DNA of 64,000 bases from Euborellia annulipes (GCA_023213315.1 JAKCPI010014127.1:23436-87435); one strand, 5' to 3'. Shown: positions 31,739 through 42,979, counted from the first letter of the stretch. The notes: generated by a model not told the origin, from the sequence alone. Numbers and translations: made by a program.

Positions 31739-31977
31739 TCAGTCATTCGGGAATGTTCGGTTTGATTCGGGTTTATTCGTCGGAGGCGTGGGGGAGGGGG
31801 CGCCGTCGCCGCCCAGCGCCATCTTCTCTGTATTGAATGCCCTAAGGTGCCGTCTCAGAAGGTGTCATGGCATCCATCCATCAATCCACTCAGTCACTAA
31901 GCAATGTCTTCATTCAAATTCATCCGAATCATCCTCCTCCGATGTTGTTCATTCTCTGCTTCTTTGCTTTACTTGAG
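31739..31977 (+). promoter_or_regulatory. Candidate promoter and first exon with a short reading frame
   Basis: A GC-rich island (GGCGTGGGGGAGGGGGCGCC) with initiator-like TCAGTC at 31739 and GCGCCATCTT at 31816-31825, the inverted AAGATGGCGC core-promoter word. ATG at 31867 opens a frame of 37 codons (MASIHQSTQSLSNVF ... LFILCFFALLE) that runs exactly to a donor GAG|GTATCT at 31977/31978. Joined in phase 0 to 34598 it continues 13 codons and stops at 34637-34639. This would be a 50-codon peptide or upstream ORF. No family is recognised. The splice pairing is inferred from consensus sites only. Confidence 0.4.
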
Positions 31978-32029
31978 GTATCTTGTTTATTTTATTCTCT
32001 TTATTATATACGATTATTTATTTTATAAA

Positions 32030-32045
32030 GAGAGAGAGAGAGAGA
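32030..32045. repeat. (AG)n microsatellite
   Basis: Eight AG units. Confidence 0.9.
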
Positions 32046-32613
32046 ATTGTTTTCATTAATCGCATTCACTCTCTCCCATTCTTGAAAGAAGGCAACAAAC
32101 AGAGTACAGTTAGATTCAAAAACAAGTCGATTTTTTTCTAGAAAGCTCTTTCGTTTTGTTAAATTGCTTCTGGCTGTTCTCGTTAATAAATTATATCAAT
32201 AATAAAAAATAAAAACAGTTTCAGAGAGAGGCCTATTATTAAAACACAACCTTTCGATTGAAAGGTTTAATTGACAAGCATCATCCCTTTGGTCCCCCTC
32301 ATTTCCCCTCGCCTCTCCTTAATCATGGGCAGGATTTTCAGATAGCAACTTAATATATTTTTGAACATTTTACTAAAATAAATATAAAATATAAAATATG
32401 CTTGGAGTATTACGTCATTCTACTAGAATGCAAGGCCCTGGTGCCTGTCCATCTCGGCAACCCATTTTTCTGGCCAAATTTTTCAGGCAAAATAAATAAA
32501 AAAAAAAACAAACCATTTTTTCTCCGAAACAAGACAGAAACAAATAAAAAAAAAAAAAAAAAAAAAAAAAAATTATTTTCTATTTTTATTATATTCATCA
32601 AATTAATAAAAAA

Positions 32614-33380
32614 ATATGGGGATTGACTTCCCCGAGACTTTCTCGTATATTCTTTTGGAATTACGTCTGGGTGTGTGTGTAAACACGATTGCTTAAAAAC
32701 CAAAGCAGCTAGATCGATGAAATTTGGTATATGCTCCTTACACTAAAATTGTAGATTTCTATCAACTTTTGGAGTAAATACGTCACTTGGAAGTAGTACT
32801 TTACTTAAAAAGTTTTTTCAAAAATTTTGAAATTTTCAATTTTTTTTGTTATATTATGATAAAATACTCTATTTTAAAAAGTTTTTATTCTTTGACATTT
32901 TTTCGAAAACTGAATAGTTTTTAAAATAATCAAAGAAGAAATAGAAAATTTTCGTTAATTTTGATAAAAAATCAAAACAAAATCATACAGGTGTCATTAA
33001 AAAAAGGTTAAATATAAACAAATTCATTTGTTTCACAAATTCATTTGTTTATATTTACCCTTTTTTTAATGACACCTGTATGATTTTGTTTTGATTTTTT
33101 ATCAAAATTAACGAAAATTTTCTATTTCTTCTTTGATTATTTTAAAAACTATTCAGTTTTCGAAAAAATGTCAAAGAATAAAAACTTTTTAAAATAGAGT
33201 ATTTTATCATAATATAACAAAAAAAATTGAAAATTTCAAAATTTTGAAAAAACTTTTTAAGTAAAGTACTACTTCCAAGTGACGTATTTACTCCAAAAGT
33301 TGATAGAAATCTACAATTTTAGTGTAAGGAGCATATACCAAATTTCATCGATCTAGCTGCTATGGTTTTTAAGCAATCGT

Positions 33381-33424
<44 letters not shown>

Positions 33425-33540
33425 TAATGCCAAAAATGGTTTTTTTGGACTCAGGGAGGTCTAAAACGTGGAGAAACATCAAAATCTCGAAGTCGAATTT
33501 TTTTACGATTACATAACTTTCTCTATACGAGAAAGTAAAA
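32614..33540 (+). mobile_element. Family P palindromic element, uninterrupted reference copy (P3)
   Basis: The left arm (about 32680-33028) and right arm (about 33045-33390) are inverted copies of roughly 345 bp differing at few positions, meeting at CAAATTCATTTG. ACTTTCTCGTATA near the left end is inverted at the right. After the right arm come (CA)n at 33387-33419, the core GGACTCAGGGAGGTCTAAAAC with AAATCTCGAAGTCGAATTTT, and the hairpin ACTTTCTC-TATAC-GAGAAAGT (33516-33536). It shares this 3' layout with family D. Confidence 0.85.
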
Positions 33541-33579
33541 AAACTAAATTACATCATCAAAGTGTACTTAAAAATTTGC

Positions 33580-33673
33580 TGATGTCTGTATATCCCTATA
33601 TATGTAAATGTGTTTGGGACATTTCGGGGGGAGGGGGGGGGGGCTCGGCCCCTCCCCCTTATATACGCCCCTG
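33580..33673. repeat. Fragment of the CAGGGGCGTATATA hAT-like family
   Basis: GATGTCTGTATATCCCTATA, GTGTTTGGGACATTTCGGGG and the end TATATACGCCCCTG match the fragment at 7290-7523 in the opposite orientation. Confidence 0.5.
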
Positions 33674-33954
33674 ATTTGAGACTTCGTTAAAACAACTTCT
33701 TATTAGATTGAGATTTTCATTTGATAGAGGCTTTCCTGTTTGCCTCCTATTTAGAGGATGGCCAGGGTAGAAGAGGACAAAAAATTGCAATAAAAATACA
33801 ATGCTCTTAAGATAATTCCAATCTAAAATTGCAACGTCACTTTTATTTTCATTAAATAAAGATTGACCGAAATTTTAGAAATTAGATCCATTTTTGTTAT
33901 TTTCTTCATAAAGAGAAATTTTAATAAAAAATAAAGGGTCGGACTAAGCCGAGC

Positions 33955-34432
33955 GCACAACTTTGCCCACCCACTATTCAAGAAAAAAATATTTGTCCCC
34001 CCCCCCCCTAGAGCCCCCCTGATGGTCCGATGTTATACATATTATATATCATTTTACTCGGGAGGAAGTCTAGTTTCTGAATATATAAAAAAAATTATAG
34101 GTTATGTAAGAAAAAAATTTTGTCCCCCCCCTAGAGCCCCCCTAATGGTCCGATGTTTACCAAAAGCTTTTCATTCTTGGCCTCTACCCCTAGTTTATGG
34201 GTGCAAAATTTCAAAACAATTGAATAAATAGTTTTTGAGATTTCGTTGACGAAAAAAATTACCACAGACATCACACACACACACACACAGACATCATTCC
34301 AAAAACTTCTTAAATGGATTCAGGGGACCTCAAAACGCATTTTGGCAGCTTCAGAAAAATTTCGATTTTTTTTACGATTACATTAACTTTACCTGCCCAA
34401 CCTACGGTTGATGGGCAAAGTTAAAAAAAAGA
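33955..34432 (+). mobile_element. Family G element (AACTTTGCCCA ends)
   Basis: AACTTTGCCCACCCA near the left is inverted as GATGGGCAAAGTT at the right. The 3' end has (CA)n at 34270-34288, GGATTCAGGGGACCTCAAAA, TTCGATTTTTTTTACGATTA and a terminal hairpin around CCTGCCCAACCTACGGTTG. A segment containing CCCCCTAGAGCCCCCC and TGGTCCGATGTT is duplicated in the 5' half. The architecture matches D and P. Confidence 0.65.
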
Positions 34433-34597
34433 TAAGCTTCCAAAATGATATGAATTTTGGATAGGAAATTTTAAGAAAATCTTTAAAAAAAGTTTTGGTT
34501 TCGGTGGGGAGGACTAGAATATCATCACAAAAGCCGTGACATAAAAAATTTTACTAATATTTTGACCATGGATTTAATTTATTTTTTTCTCTTGCAG

Positions 34598-34722
34598 GAT
34601 CTGACTCGATTATCTTTGCTGTCTTTCGTCTGTGCTTAAGCAACGATCGAATTTAGTTTTGGCAGAGAAGCCGTCCAATTGACATCAGGGCTGCGGCGGG
34701 GAGCTCCCAATTTCGTGATTTT
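34598..34722 (+). other. Candidate non-coding or short-ORF exon
   Basis: A strong acceptor (TTTATTTTTTTCTCTTGCAG) precedes a 125-base single-copy, less AT-rich segment (GGGCTGCGGCGGGGAGCTCC) that ends at a consensus donor TT|GTGAGTAT. In the frame coming from 31977 it reads DLTRLSLLSFVCA and stops. It is most easily explained as a 5' UTR exon of a gene whose coding exons lie elsewhere. Confidence 0.45.
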
Positions 34723-34907
34723 GTGAGTATAAATTTATTTTTTTTTATGTTATTTATTAATCTCTACTCAATAATAAAAATATTTTAAAAAGAAATAACT
34801 CTTTAACATAATAAATGACATCTAAAATTTTGGCTAGACAAAGTACACACTTGTCATTTTTATATATTTTATATTCAATTATTAAATAAATAGAATGAAT
34901 ATCCCTA

Positions 34908-34965
34908 AAAGGACGCTTCGGTGATTAATTTTTAGCCTTTATCAAGGCATACAATTTTTTTACTT
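34908..34965 (-). ncRNA. Decayed hammerhead-like module
   Basis: On the minus strand CCTTGATAAAGGC ... CACCGAAGCGTCC keeps the order of a hammerhead core, stem and GAA block, but with substitutions in both conserved boxes. Confidence 0.3.
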
Positions 34966-34970
34966 TCTCT

Positions 34971-35010
34971 CTATATATATATTACATATATACATAGGTA
35001 AGAGAAAGTA
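34971..35010. repeat. Solo terminal hairpin of family D
   Basis: TACTTTCTCTCTATATATAT ... ATAGGTAAGAGAAAGTA is exactly the D 3' terminal hairpin without the rest of the element. It is bordered by an inverted CAATTTTTT/AAAAAATTG. Confidence 0.7.
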
Positions 35011-35019
35011 AAAAAATTG

Positions 35020-35885
35020 TTATTTTTTGGTATTTAGGCTTTCACAGTTGTTATCATTAAATATTAATAAAAGACTTGTTACGGTTTAACTGAATTTGTA
35101 AAATTACATCGTTTTGTCTACTCATTCTGTCGCCTTCCTCACGAACAATCCAGCTTGATGTTGCAAATGCATTTGTGAATTGTCCCAGATATATTCTTTG
35201 GGATTTTAAGGTGAGTTGATCTTGAGGAAAACCAAAGAAAAGGGACCGAAATGTTATATCGTTTTATAATACATTTAAATTGATTGAGTCTTTTATTAGT
35301 AAAATATTTTTTTTTTTTGTTTTTAAAGAAATCAAACATTTATAATGAGGAAATGATTAACAAAATAAGATCGACAATCTACTTGATTCCTTTGAAAATG
35401 TTTTAACACGGAATAATATTTGAATGTTTTGAAAAAGGATAGCTAAAATGATATCCATTCTGAGTAAGGTTTAGGACTAACTTGGGACTCAGGCCCAAAG
35501 CTGGATGTCAAGATTATAATCAGTGCACTTAGTGTTCTCTGCAAATACTGAGATTTAAACCTTTTCATTCTTAAAAATCACTCAACCAGAATAAACGGAG
35601 ATGTCCTTAAACTCGAATGGTTTAAAAGTAGTGAGAGTGAAAAGAAAAAAATACTACAGTGAATAATAAGATAAAATAAAAAGAAGTCCCGCCGGGCCTG
35701 GGCGGAAGAAAAAATAACATCATTGTTTTTAAGCAATACCAAGCTCTACTGGACCTGAGAATGAATGACCCTAAGAAGTGTACAAGAACTTTAATGTCTG
35801 CCAGTGAACATACGTCTAAGAATATTGTTTATTTATATTAATACTATTAAATTTTTAAATTGTACAATAAGAAAAAATTAAAAAT
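35020..35885. other. No gene recognised
   Basis: AT-rich. 35212-35257 (TTGAGGAAAACC ... GGACCGAAATGTTATA) may be another decayed hammerhead-like module. Nothing else is seen. Confidence 0.4.
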
Positions 35886-35895
35886 AATCAATAAG

Positions 35896-36081
35896 TTTTT
35901 TTTTTTTTTAAACACACACTTTTTCCGATTCACGCTTCCACTCACACACACATCCACACAGTCTTTTCGGCATTTGGTATCCAAATGGCTTAAATAAAAT
36001 CATCGGACTGCCTGGGATCCGAACGCTCGAACCTTGGTATACAAGGCAGGCGCGCTACCAACTACACCAAGCCCGAGGGCC
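35896..36081 (-). repeat. SINE family B, internally deleted, with target duplication
   Basis: Head GGCTTGGTGTAGTTGGTAGC with B-box GTTCGGATCCC, then CAGTCCGATGATTTTATTTA and the GCCATTTGGATACCAAATGC palindrome on the minus strand. The segment between the palindrome and CCGAAAAGACTGTGTGG is missing. TCAATAAG is duplicated at 35888-35895 and 36082-36089. Confidence 0.8.
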
Positions 36082-36094
36082 TCAATAAGAGTTG

Positions 36095-38000
36095 ATAAAG
36101 GTTTTTTTTTTTAAATTAAACCTACTTTTATAAACAATAGTTTTTATTTATTTATTTATAAATACACAAACGGCACTTAATAACTACACACACACTTCTG
36201 AACTGGCAATATTGTTTCTAGCAATAAAGAATGAAGGTGGAACTTGAATAGAGCACACACCTACCAATTCTTTTGTCTCTTCATCATCATCATCATAAAG
36301 ACGATTATTTGAAGATCTATTCATGAGAAATCTTACAGTAATTATTCTATTAACCTATTCTATTCTTTAAAAAAAAGTACGCCGCCGTGAATTTGGCAAA
36401 CTAACCCAAATAATTTAATGCCAAACATCGATCTATGAATTTATTATCATCATTCTCATCTACAAGCCTGAATGAAAACAACGATTTTATGCTTGTAATT
36501 ACAGCAATTTACAAACAAAAAGATAACTACCTGAATTATTTAATTATAGAAACAAAAGCATCTAGTGAAGAAAGTATTGGAATAAATATCATTGAAGAGA
36601 ATATTAATATACATCCTGTGGGTTCTTTTTTTCTTATTACATTGTTTGAAAATAACTAGTATCATGTATAGGTAAAACTGCTAAACACCTGGACGAATGG
36701 AGCTGCAAAGATACATTTTTATTGGGAAAGGGAGGGGAGAAGACCGGAAGACAACAAAATTTTTATATTTTTCCTAAATTTGTCAACTTGAATTCGAAGA
36801 AATAGCGAATGTTGAACAAAATTCCTGGTTCGAAATACAACAAAAAAAAATGAGAAATTATATCTCAATTAAAGGTGTGGCACCGAAAGTAAAAAAAAAA
36901 TTTGCCCCTCCCCACGCCGCAAGTAAAAACTGAAATGACATTACTGACTGAGTTTTGAGTCAAATAGTAGAGTTATATTGTTCCTTTATAAGTATTAATA
37001 TACATAAATTTCTTGTATATAAATAAAAAGCAACGCTAATACAGTGACAAATAAATTTCCGTAGAGGTTAATTTCTTGGTTGGCCGCTCCTTCTATTGTT
37101 AAATTACAACAGCCACTTTACCACTTAAAAAAAAAATTCAAAACTATATTTATAAAATTTTTCTTCTGAAGCTTATATATTCTGTTTGAAAATTTTAACT
37201 TTTTTGGACATAGGGAGGGGGTGGGGAGGGATAGCCCATTCAGCTCCATTCTCTGCGGGCAAGAGTACATCCTGATTTCCATCCATGTCGAACGTTTGTT
37301 TTTAAGTATTTTTCTTTAATTTTGGTCCTGGTCTCGTTGCAAACGTCTTAAATTTACGAAATTTCCCAAGTTTGATACATGATGTGATTCGTCACCTATT
37401 TCCTTGACTCAATATTTTAAATCCTAGACAACTGTGAAGACAAATTCTAAAGTATATTCCATATTCCAATGCTAGTTCGAAAGATGGAAGATTTTGCAAA
37501 TTCGTTTTCTATGTTTTATTTAAGATTCCATTAAGCTATCGATGATTAATTATCTAGTCTTCCTTAGCCTTACCTTAGTAAGCTTACTTTAGTTCTTATT
37601 TTTTTCTCTATTGATTGGAAAAACATCTACTGTATTACAGTATGTAAACAAAATAAGAATCTGAGGGTGTTTTATTTTCTTTACCTAACTTTATTTCCCA
37701 GAATTGATTATAGTAGAGTAGACTACACCTGCTGTGCAAGCATCTTGTTTGGAAATTGCCCTTTTGGGTGTGTGTATACAAGCGCGCGAGAGAGAGAAAA
37801 AAAAGATAAACGAGAGCTTGAGGGAATTTTAATTAATTGAAAAAAATTATATTATCGATTATTTATATTTATTTATAATTTATAAATAAAGAGACCAATA
37901 TCGTTGCAGTGAAGTACGGCGGAACTTTGGATAGGTGGCCCCGAGAAACCAGAGTGTGGAACGTTCCACAGTTGCCATCGCTATGATAAAAATTTAAATA
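36095..38000. other. No gene recognised
   Basis: Mostly AT-rich. The ORF at 36435-36659 (74 codons, LVITAIYKQKDNYLNYLII) has no family I recognise, no flanking signals and AT-driven composition. 36285-36300 is (CAT)n. No element ends are seen. Confidence 0.4.
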
Positions 38001-38009
38001 AGTTATAAG

Positions 38010-38151
38010 TAAAGCTCGGATTTTTATGCTGTAAAAACCCCTAAATATGCCATATAATATGCAAGGGAGCATGATTCAGATGGAAAATTGGTTTTCCTGG
38101 ACATACATGTTAGCAATTAAAATATGCAATTGCATAGGAATCCGGGCTTTA
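38010..38151. mobile_element. 142-bp hAT-type mini-element (TAAAGCYCGGATT ends)
   Basis: TAAAGCTCGGATTTTTATGC at the left and its inverse GCATAGGAATCCGGGCTTTA at the right, with perfect 8-bp duplications GTTATAAG (38002-38009, 38152-38159). There is too little room for coding. Confidence 0.88.
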
Positions 38152-38550
38152 GTTATAAGTTTATTTAGGTCTATATACTTTAAATATTTTAATTTTGACT
38201 TTAGAAGAGCCCGTACACTTCGAGGGTGGGGGAAAAAAATAAATAAATAAAAAGTTGCCTATGAGAAGACCTTTAAAAAAAATATTTTTTTTTTTGGATT
38301 GGGGGAGTAAATCTTCAAATATGATTTTGGTTCCCCCACTGAAAAATTTGAACTAAATTATACTTGTATGTATATAAATTTGATATTCATTATCCTTAAA
38401 TTAATTGAAGTTGATAACCAAGCAGATTTAAAAAAAAAATGCGAAAAAGGGTCAATTAACTTCATTGATAGACTATATCTAAATGAGTGGTTCCAACTGG
38501 TTGTCCGCGAAGGATTTGCAAGTGGTTCGCGAGGCGGGTGACATTATTTA

Positions 38551-38645
38551 AAAAATCTGTTGTGACTGGTCGCACAGCACACAACTTTCTTTTACCTTCT
38601 GTAATCGAAAGTAAGAGAAAGTTCTGACCAGTCACACTAGATTTT
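38551..38645. repeat. Family D 5' palindrome, solo
   Basis: AATCTGTTGTGACTGGTCGC ... GACCAGTCACACTAGATTTTT; the full 90-bp palindrome without the rest of D, inside a hAT-type element. Confidence 0.75.
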
Positions 38646-39039
38646 TCTTTCTATGAGACTTGCCCATTTTTTTCACTTATCCTATGATCATTTTATTGCG
38701 TAATAAAGTGTACCTAAAAGAGTAAAATGTCCTGTAAAGTTTGAGTCCATAATCGTGGTGATTTGGTTGCGGAGATATTGAAGAAAAACCTTTTGAGATA
38801 GAGCGCAATCTTTTTATTCAAAAAAATCAACTCGAAGGATTTGGAATTTAATAGCAACAGTGAGTCGTGCGGTGTTAATTTTTTTCGTAAAAGCCCCTCC
38901 CCCCTCGAAACCCCGAAAAAATACTTTCCGAATATTTTAAAAATTTTATATTCTTTGAGTGGCGCTGAATGTAATTGTGATAGATCGTAAATTGTAAATA
39001 AATGTCTATCAAAGAACATAAGAGTGTTACTATTGACTG

Positions 39040-39085
39040 AACACTAGGAAGATGGTCGCATAGTCGACCGAAACGTCGCTGTGGG
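39040..39085 (+). ncRNA. Decayed hammerhead-like module
   Basis: GGAAGATGGTCGCATAGTCG then ACCGAAACGTCGC: helix II and the GAAAC-GTC block are kept, but the CUGANGA box is lost and helix I does not pair. Confidence 0.4.
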
Positions 39086-39229
39086 TTTGATAAAGAAATA
39101 ATAATAGCTGCTTAGTCTTTTTATTTATCCTTCTACATTTTAAGAATTGTTTAAAGTGGTCCTCGTGTAAAAATGAAGTGTAAAAGTGGTCCGTGACTTA
39201 AATTGAGTTGGCAAGCTCTGATCTAAATG

Positions 39230-39880
39230 AACCTTAATATCCTTGTAAATTCGGGCAGGAATTTGTTTTCACTTCCAAGTCTCAAATTGGAATCTTAAAG
39301 AAAAAGGAAGGGAGAAATAAAACCTCTCAGCAGGTTCAGCTCACAAATTTATTCCAATCTTGGCTGAATTGAGGTCGATCTATAATCGAATTAAAACAAT
39401 GAGCTTTCGAATTCAAAGTACTAAATCAATTGATGCCAAAATTCTGTTTGATAGAATAGCGAGAAGTTACGCTAGCGTTATCTCCATATGATATTTTGCC
39501 CTTGACACAAATGACTCACTAAAGAAAAAAAAATCAAATTGTTGGTATAATATAATTTTTACTTTTTATAATAATTACTATACTAGCAAAAATAGATATT
39601 AATATTAAATTGATATCAAGAAGTTACTTTAAAAGTCAAGGCTGTAAAAACAAAAGACAAGTAACGCCCTTTCGTGTATTTAAAACAGAGAATGGAATGG
39701 GCTGGCTATTCAAGTCGAAATCGTTGTTTAACGATTTAAAAAAAATATAAAAACGACTAGTATTTCAAAACAGGTGGTTTGCGAAAGAGATCTTTTACCA
39801 ATTTCTTATACGTTTTTGTTGGTTATCGAAGCAATGCAATCATATTTAAATAGAGTGGATTGGAATTCTCTTAACAAGAT
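39230..39880. other. No gene recognised
   Basis: AT-rich sequence without repeat ends. Confidence 0.4.
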
Positions 39881-39890
39881 TATTTTGCAG

Positions 39891-39932
39891 TAAACGTTTC
39901 GAATGTTTATTATGCTCTTCTTCAGAAGAGAC
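39891..39932 (-). ncRNA. Hammerhead-like motif with consensus core boxes
   Basis: On the minus strand CTGAAGA (39919-39925), a weak stem-loop, GAAA (39897-39900) and CGTT. The two core boxes fit the consensus, but helix II and helix I pair poorly. Confidence 0.4.
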
Positions 39933-40034
39933 AAACAGATATTTAGCTTAAAAAAAAGAAAATGAGAATCAATTTATTTAAAAAACATTATTACTGAATA
40001 CAATCAGAAAATACATTTTTCTTTTGATAAAAAT

Positions 40035-40433
40035 TAGGAACCGACCGAATATTCGGTTTCGGTTACGGTTTCGGCCAGTTTCGGCCAAAAATCATGGTTT
40101 CGGCCGTAGTTTCGGTTTCGGCCAAAAAGTGGCCGAACCTTTCGGCCGGCCGAAACCAGAGTCTGAAAAAATGGGATGAGACTCGCATGCAAAAAAAAAA
40201 AAAAAAAAGTTCAAATAATTTGCACTTGAGGGAGAAAAAATTTAGTCTCCCTAAAAAAAGGTAAAATGTTTTTCACGGGAGGGAAAAAAAATTCAAAAAA
40301 AAAAGGTAAAATGAAAAAAAATTTTATAGGAAATACAAGTTTCGGTTTCGGTTACGGTTTCGGCCGAAACTAAGGTTGAGGCCGAATATTCGGTTTCGGT
40401 TTCGGCTGAAAATCTTGTTTCGGTCGGACCCTA
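40035..40433. mobile_element. hAT-type element, TTTCGG-rich family, copy 2
   Basis: Ends TAGGAACCGACCGAATATTC and GTTTCGGTCGGACCCTA, with perfect 8-bp duplications ATAAAAAT (40027-40034, 40434-40441). Very close to 30875-31275, including the AAATGGGATGAGACTCGCAT segment, which suggests recent movement. Confidence 0.88.
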
Positions 40434-40474
40434 ATAAAAATATAATAAATTTTCAATACTTACTCTTAAAAATC

Positions 40475-41120
40475 TGGTGTGAATGGTCGCACAGCACATA
40501 ACTTTCTCTTACCTTTGTTAATCGAAAGTTCTTCTGTGCTTGTTACACCAGATTTGTTTGTGTCAACATAATATAATATATTATATTTAGTTTCCGCCGA
40601 TATATTAGAATTCACTAATTGTAATTTTTTTTTCTTTTTTTTCTTTTTTTTTTTTTTGGGCTGTCGGCCAGCCATTGTAAAATTTATAAACATGGAAAAA
40701 TATATATTTTGTTACCATGGCAACCATTTCTCTTTTCTAAGGAGTAGGCCTACAAGAATAAAGTGTGCTTCAAACAATTTTGGAGGTACATTTTAAAGAG
40801 CATCTGAAAAATAATTTATTTGTGAAATTTAATCAAAATCGTTAGAGCGAATTTTGAGAAAATCGAAAAAAACTGAAAAAGCGCAAAGCACTAGTACTCT
40901 TTGACTGATTTGGTTCAAAAACTTCGTGTCACGTCCTATGGGGGTATCTAACAAAAATATAACATTTCAACATCCTAGCTCTACACAGACACAGACAGAC
41001 AAACCATGTTCCAAAAACCTCTTTTTTGGGCTATATCCATCAAAATCTCGACATCGAATTTTTGACATGAATCCAATACTTTTTATATATTAACATATAG
41101 GCATATAGGTAAGAGAAAGT
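40475..41120 (+). mobile_element. Family D element (D6), nearly full length
   Basis: 5' palindrome TGGTGTGAATGGTCGCACAG ... TTACACCAGATTTG, the middle, a short (CAGA)n, the core ATCAAAATCTCGACATCGAA and the hairpin ending GGTAAGAGAAAGT. AAAAATC flanks both sides (40468-40474, 41121-41127), as in D2. A T-rich expansion at 40627-40660 is unique to this copy. Confidence 0.8.
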
Positions 41121-41129
41121 AAAAATCAT

Positions 41130-41620
41130 AAAATGATATTATATCAATAAACCACAAAAATAATAGGAATTACAATATTTTTTACTGGATGGGTGGCACA
41201 GTGGAAACCTTTGAAAGCAAACCTGATCCATAAAAACTAAAATAATAAAATTACAATTTTTTTACCATAATAAAAAATACTGGAGGCGGACAAGCAAGCT
41301 AGTTATAAATATCAAGAGAAATTAAATAAATTTACAGAAAAGAACTTTAAGTTTTTATACTAACTCTAAAAATTTATAATTAGTGAATCATTTCTTTAAA
41401 TTTCAAAATATTCACAATATTTTTGGTAAATGCCAATGGTTTAATCAAGATATGGTCCTGATACTGGGGAGGGAAGGGGTTTATGAATTTTTAAGTAACT
41501 TCCCTATTTAGCATTTTTTAAACTCAGCAAACTTGAAATTGCTTTATAATATTGGTGGCCGTTAGAGCTTTATTGAATAAAATAAATACATTAGTTTCGA
41601 AGTCCAAAAAATTACCACTT
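41130..41620. other. No gene recognised
   Basis: AT-rich sequence only. Confidence 0.4.
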
Positions 41621-41624
41621 CTAC

Positions 41625-42027
41625 AGGTCTGTTCTCTAAAAACAGGCGTTAAAATTGAAAATAAACAATTGGGTGTTAAAAAGTAATGTAAAAACAATCA
41701 GCGTTAAAAAATGCTTTTCAAAATCACTTCCTTGCCTCAAATAGCTATTCTAAAAACAAAAATTTAAAGCCAAAGCGTTAACATTTAGTAAATAGTGTTA
41801 AAAATTAATGCCATGTCTAGGGGGTGCCTTTAATATTTTAACGTCGTGTTTAAAATAAAAATGGTGTCCTTTACCTAAAAAGTAAGGTTATGACTTTGAT
41901 AGCTTTGAAATAAAAGCAACATGTTAACGTCGCTGTTAAAACTTTGTTTAGAGAAAAGCATTTTTTCAATGCTGATTGTTTCTACATTACTTTTTAACAC
42001 CCATTTGTTTTAACGCCAGTTTTTAGA
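41625..42027. mobile_element. TIR element with about 90-bp inverted ends (AGGTCTRTYCTCTAAAAAC)
   Basis: The left arm (TCTCTAAAAACAGGCGTTAA, GGGTGTTAAAAAGTAATGTA, AACAATCAGCGTTAAAAAAT) is inverted in 41945-42027. The repeated word GTTAAAA gives it internal periodicity. A TA dinucleotide flanks each end, but the exact boundary is ambiguous. Confidence 0.7.
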
Positions 42028-42115
42028 GGATAGACCTACTAGAGAGTATTTTTTCTTTCTCCTGGGGGTTTAAGCTCTCCCCCTCCTGTTGCGCCACTGC
42101 TCTTAGTAGTTCGAC

Positions 42116-42353
42116 CAATGGCGGATTAATGCAATTTTGTCGGGGGGGGGGCGGTTTTTTTTTTATTTAAGGACTTTGTCGGCATCTATGGCCATTTAGA
42201 CCCCTTTCCTATTTATTTAAATTGATTGGTAACAAATTCAATTGAAATTAAAGCCCGGAAATCATAATTTCTTTAAATTACTAGTTTTTATAACATGGTG
42301 AATTTCTTCTCGGGGGGGGGGCGATCGCCCCCCCCCCCCTTAATCCGCCCCTG
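42116..42353. mobile_element. hAT-type element (CARKGGCGGATTAA ends) with nested SINE piece
   Basis: CAATGGCGGATTAATG at the left and TTAATCCGCCCCTG at the right, with perfect 8-bp duplications AGTTCGAC (42108-42115, 42354-42361). G10 and C12 tracts lie inside the ends. A family A SINE tail occupies 42165-42255. Confidence 0.87.
42165..42255 (-). repeat. SINE family A, 5'-truncated, inside a hAT-type element
   Basis: On the minus strand AATTTAAATAAATAGGAAAG, GGGTCTAAATGGCCATAGAT and GCCGACAAAGTCC follow family A from the body to the 3' domain. Confidence 0.7.
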
Positions 42354-42640
42354 AGTTCGACTCTTGTCTATAAAAGGCTCAACCCAATACTTGCTCAAAA
42401 CAATTTTTCATGAGTATGTATCTAAACTTGATCATTTAAAGGACTTGTGATTTGAAATATCCCCTAATGGTTGAAATTTTATAATTTTTTAAACAGGATT
42501 AGAACACTCCATTCAAATTCTCATTTATTTGTTTAATCTGCTTGTAAATATTGTTAATTTGGCTGTATGAATTTTAGGATTTGTACCCAGTATCCTCGGT
42601 GTATTAGAAATATTCTTATTTGTTTTTCAAATGTATGCAG

Positions 42641-42979
42641 GTGCTTTTGTAAATTTGTCTTTTGAGGCAAGAAGAACCGCTAGAATGAATAATAATAAAA
42701 ATAATCGAGGGGACAACACACTTGTTGCTTTTGCATATGCATCTGGAAGTGCGTGTGCGTTTTCGAGGAAGGGAATTAACTATGCACTTGGAACGTGTTG
42801 CAGACCTCTCCTTTCTTGGAGAAAAGAGTTCTCCAGAGACATGACGTCACGAAGGCCCCTCTCTCCAGTACGTTCCACCGCCTCCGCTGCAACCGAACCA
42901 TCGTCGCCGCAAGTCGAGTCTCAGTCATCGCGCCGCCTTCGTCCCGTTTCGATGCTACAACCTTAACACGTGTGTCCAT
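42641..42979 (+). promoter_or_regulatory. Candidate promoter/5' exon island with CRE and E-box
   Basis: A less AT-rich, apparently single-copy island bounded by an acceptor-like ATGTATGCAG| at 42640 and a donor-like CCAT|GTGAGT at 42979/42980. It holds a perfect TGACGTCA (42842-42849), typical of CREB-responsive promoters, and CACGTG (42967-42972). Overlapping frames on both strands (plus 42631-42966, minus 42776-42979) look Ser/Arg/Pro-rich and match no family. Whether this is promoter, exon or both is unresolved; the strand is tentative. Confidence 0.35.

Larger units (their letters stand above)
38485..39220. mobile_element. hAT-type element hosting D and hammerhead fragments
   Basis: The left end GAGTGGTTCCAACTGG and right end GAGTTGGCAAGCTCTG are diverged inverted ends of the common AGTGGTTCCCAAC type. 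Perfect 8-bp duplications ATCTAAAT lie at 38477-38484 and 39221-39228. Inside are a D 5' palindrome (38551-38645) and a GACCGAAACGTC module (39040-39085). No transposase is recognised. Confidence 0.82.

Noticed and set aside
36435..36659. 74-codon plus ORF
   Set aside because: Looks less repetitive than most, but no homology is recognised, there are no flanking signals, and this length is expected by chance in AT-rich DNA.
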